A program made the translations under genes and the position numbers. A stretch of DNA of 24,111 nucleotides from JAJDFU01 sp964595955 (lineage in GTDB: Bacteria > Bacteroidota > Bacteroidia > Chitinophagales > Saprospiraceae), in contig CAZQSF010000059.1 of assembly GCA_964595955.1 (NCBI GenBank), forward strand, positions 1 to 24,111, in the 5' to 3' direction. Within the stretch, counting starts at the first letter, position 1; every line of letters starts with the position of its first letter. Positions 23,410-24,111 of this stretch are shown here, in pieces. Below the pieces are notes generated by a model. That model worked only from the letters and a program-made list of their open reading frames with translations. It was not told the DNA's origin and made no database searches.

Positions 23410-23444
23410 TTTGAAACCAAATTCGCTCATCCGGCTTATTTTCG
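23410..23444 (+). promoter_or_regulatory. Possible Bacteroidota-type promoter for the nitroreductase gene
   Basis: TTTG (23410-23413), a 23-base spacer and TATTTTCG (23437-23444) resemble the TTTG...TAnnTTTG pattern with one mismatch, although the spacer is a little long. It lies 17 bases before the ATG at 23462, in an AT-rich gap. Confidence 0.25.
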
Positions 23445-23461
23445 CGACCAACCGAGTACCT

Positions 23462-24049
23462 ATGCCGATGAACTCCGAGGAAGTGAACCAGCTTTTGCGC
23501 GGTCGCCGCGCCGTATTTCCCAAGATGTATGAGGATCGCCCGATTCCGAGACCGGTCCTGGAAGAAATTCTGGAAAATGCCAATTGGGCACCTACCCATA
23601 AACTAACGGAGCCATGGCGATTTGTGGTATTTGAGGGGGCCGCCCGCGAGCGGTTGGGGCAGTTCCTGGCCGAGCAATACCGGGCAGGAGTACCCGAAGA
23701 GCAGTTCAGCGAACTCAAATACCGCAAGAACCGGGAGAAGCCGGTCCGAAGTGGAGCTGTGATCGCCATTTGCATGCAGCGCGATCCCCGGGAGCGGGTT
23801 CCGGAATGGGAGGAGCTTGCCGCAGTGGCCTGCGCGGTACAAAACCTTTGGCTCAGCTGTCAGCCACACGGTCTTGGAGGTTACTGGAGCAGCCCGGCTA
23901 CCATGCTGAGCGATGCGGCGGCCGATTTTTTGGACCTGGGGCCGGGACAGCGCTGTCTGGGCCTTTTCTACCTGGGGTATTACGAGGGTCCCGCCCTGCC
24001 GGGCAAACGCGGCCCGCTGGCCGACAAAACCGTATGGCTGGACCGTTAA
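23462..24049 (+). CDS. Nitroreductase family FMN-dependent oxidoreductase
   Basis: The 195-residue protein (ATG at 23462; a TTG at 23402 would add 20 residues from the promoter-like region) shows the nitroreductase plan. An FMN-phosphate-binding RRAVFPKMYEDRPIP sits near the N-terminus, then LENANWAPTHKLTEPWRFVV, a middle helix EELAAVACAVQNLWLSCQPHG that contacts flavin, GLGGYWSSPATML, and the C-terminal LGLFYLGYYEG with a late Arg. The short length and the NWAPTHKLTEPWRF segment resemble the minimal YdjA-type subgroup. It should use NAD(P)H and FMN to reduce nitro or quinone-like compounds; the substrate is unknown. Confidence 0.92.
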   Translation: MPMNSEEVNQLLRGRRAVFPKMYEDRPIPRPVLEEILENANWAPTHKLTEPWRFVVFEGAARERLGQFLAEQYRAGVPEEQFSELKYRKNREKPVRSGAVIAICMQRDPRERVPEWEELAAVACAVQNLWLSCQPHGLGGYWSSPATMLSDAAADFLDLGPGQRCLGLFYLGYYEGPALPGKRGPLADKTVWLDR

Positions 24050-24071
24050 TTCCCTCAGAGCTTGTTGGGAT

Positions 24072-24088
24072 TTCGCTTTTGGAGCGAA
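24072..24088. repeat. Short hairpin after the nitroreductase gene
   Basis: TTCGCT (24072-24077) and AGCGAA (24083-24088) form a 6-bp inverted repeat with a 5-base loop, 22 bases after the nitroreductase stop. It may be a weak terminator or the start of a mobile-element end cut off by the window edge; no T-run follows. Confidence 0.3.
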
Positions 24089-24111
24089 CGTAGCCAAATT
24101 TTATTCTGAGC

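Overview
This window looks like chromosomal DNA of a moderately GC-rich member of the Bacteroidota, most likely a Saprospiraceae/Lewinella-like marine or sludge bacterium. The evidence is indirect: several genes lack Shine-Dalgarno sequences, a few possible TTG...TAnnTTTG-type promoters occur, and the gene families are typical of that phylum (a propeller/Y_Y_Y sensor kinase with a LuxR regulator, DUF6515, DUF2092, paired AAA_14/DUF4143 ATPases). No rRNA, tRNA, CRISPR array or transposase gene was seen.

Layout. 1-1370: the end of an ABC transporter ATPase and a radical SAM protein, probably one operon. 1371-3053: a hairpin-rich gap and a leftward AAA_14/DUF4143 ATPase. It is divergent from a second ATPase of the same architecture (3054-4223). 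Both start codons are closely preceded by imperfect palindromes, in tandem duplicate for the second gene. 4309-9829: a sulfatase-type neighbourhood. It holds a HAD-family lipoprotein phosphatase, a probable 3' remnant of a DUF1254/DUF1214 gene, a truncated lipoprotein gene, an arylsulfatase split by a 187-191 bp MITE-like insertion, a DUF2092 protein and a DUF6515 protein. Three of these six genes are broken, so the locus is decaying. A perfect 34-bp palindrome lies just after the broken sulfatase.

10112-15463, all leftward: a secreted amidohydrolase, a 1064-aa propeller sensor histidine kinase and its LuxR-type response regulator. 15832-20351, rightward: an ATP-grasp ligase, a 666-residue protein of unknown family with a papain-like Gln/Cys/His/Asn pattern, and an alanine-racemase-fold enzyme with changed active-site positions. 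The last two overlap by ATGA. I consider this trio the best candidate for an undescribed system, perhaps making or modifying a peptide or amide that contains a D-amino acid.

20352-20679 holds a second, diverged, inverted copy of the short element that broke the sulfatase. It is followed by a TPR protein (20680-22182), a leftward pair (small membrane protein and DtxR/MntR-type regulator) and a divergent nitroreductase (23462-24049).

All family names come from reading motifs by eye. Functions of the ATP-grasp/Cys-His protein/racemase set and of the palindromes are inference.
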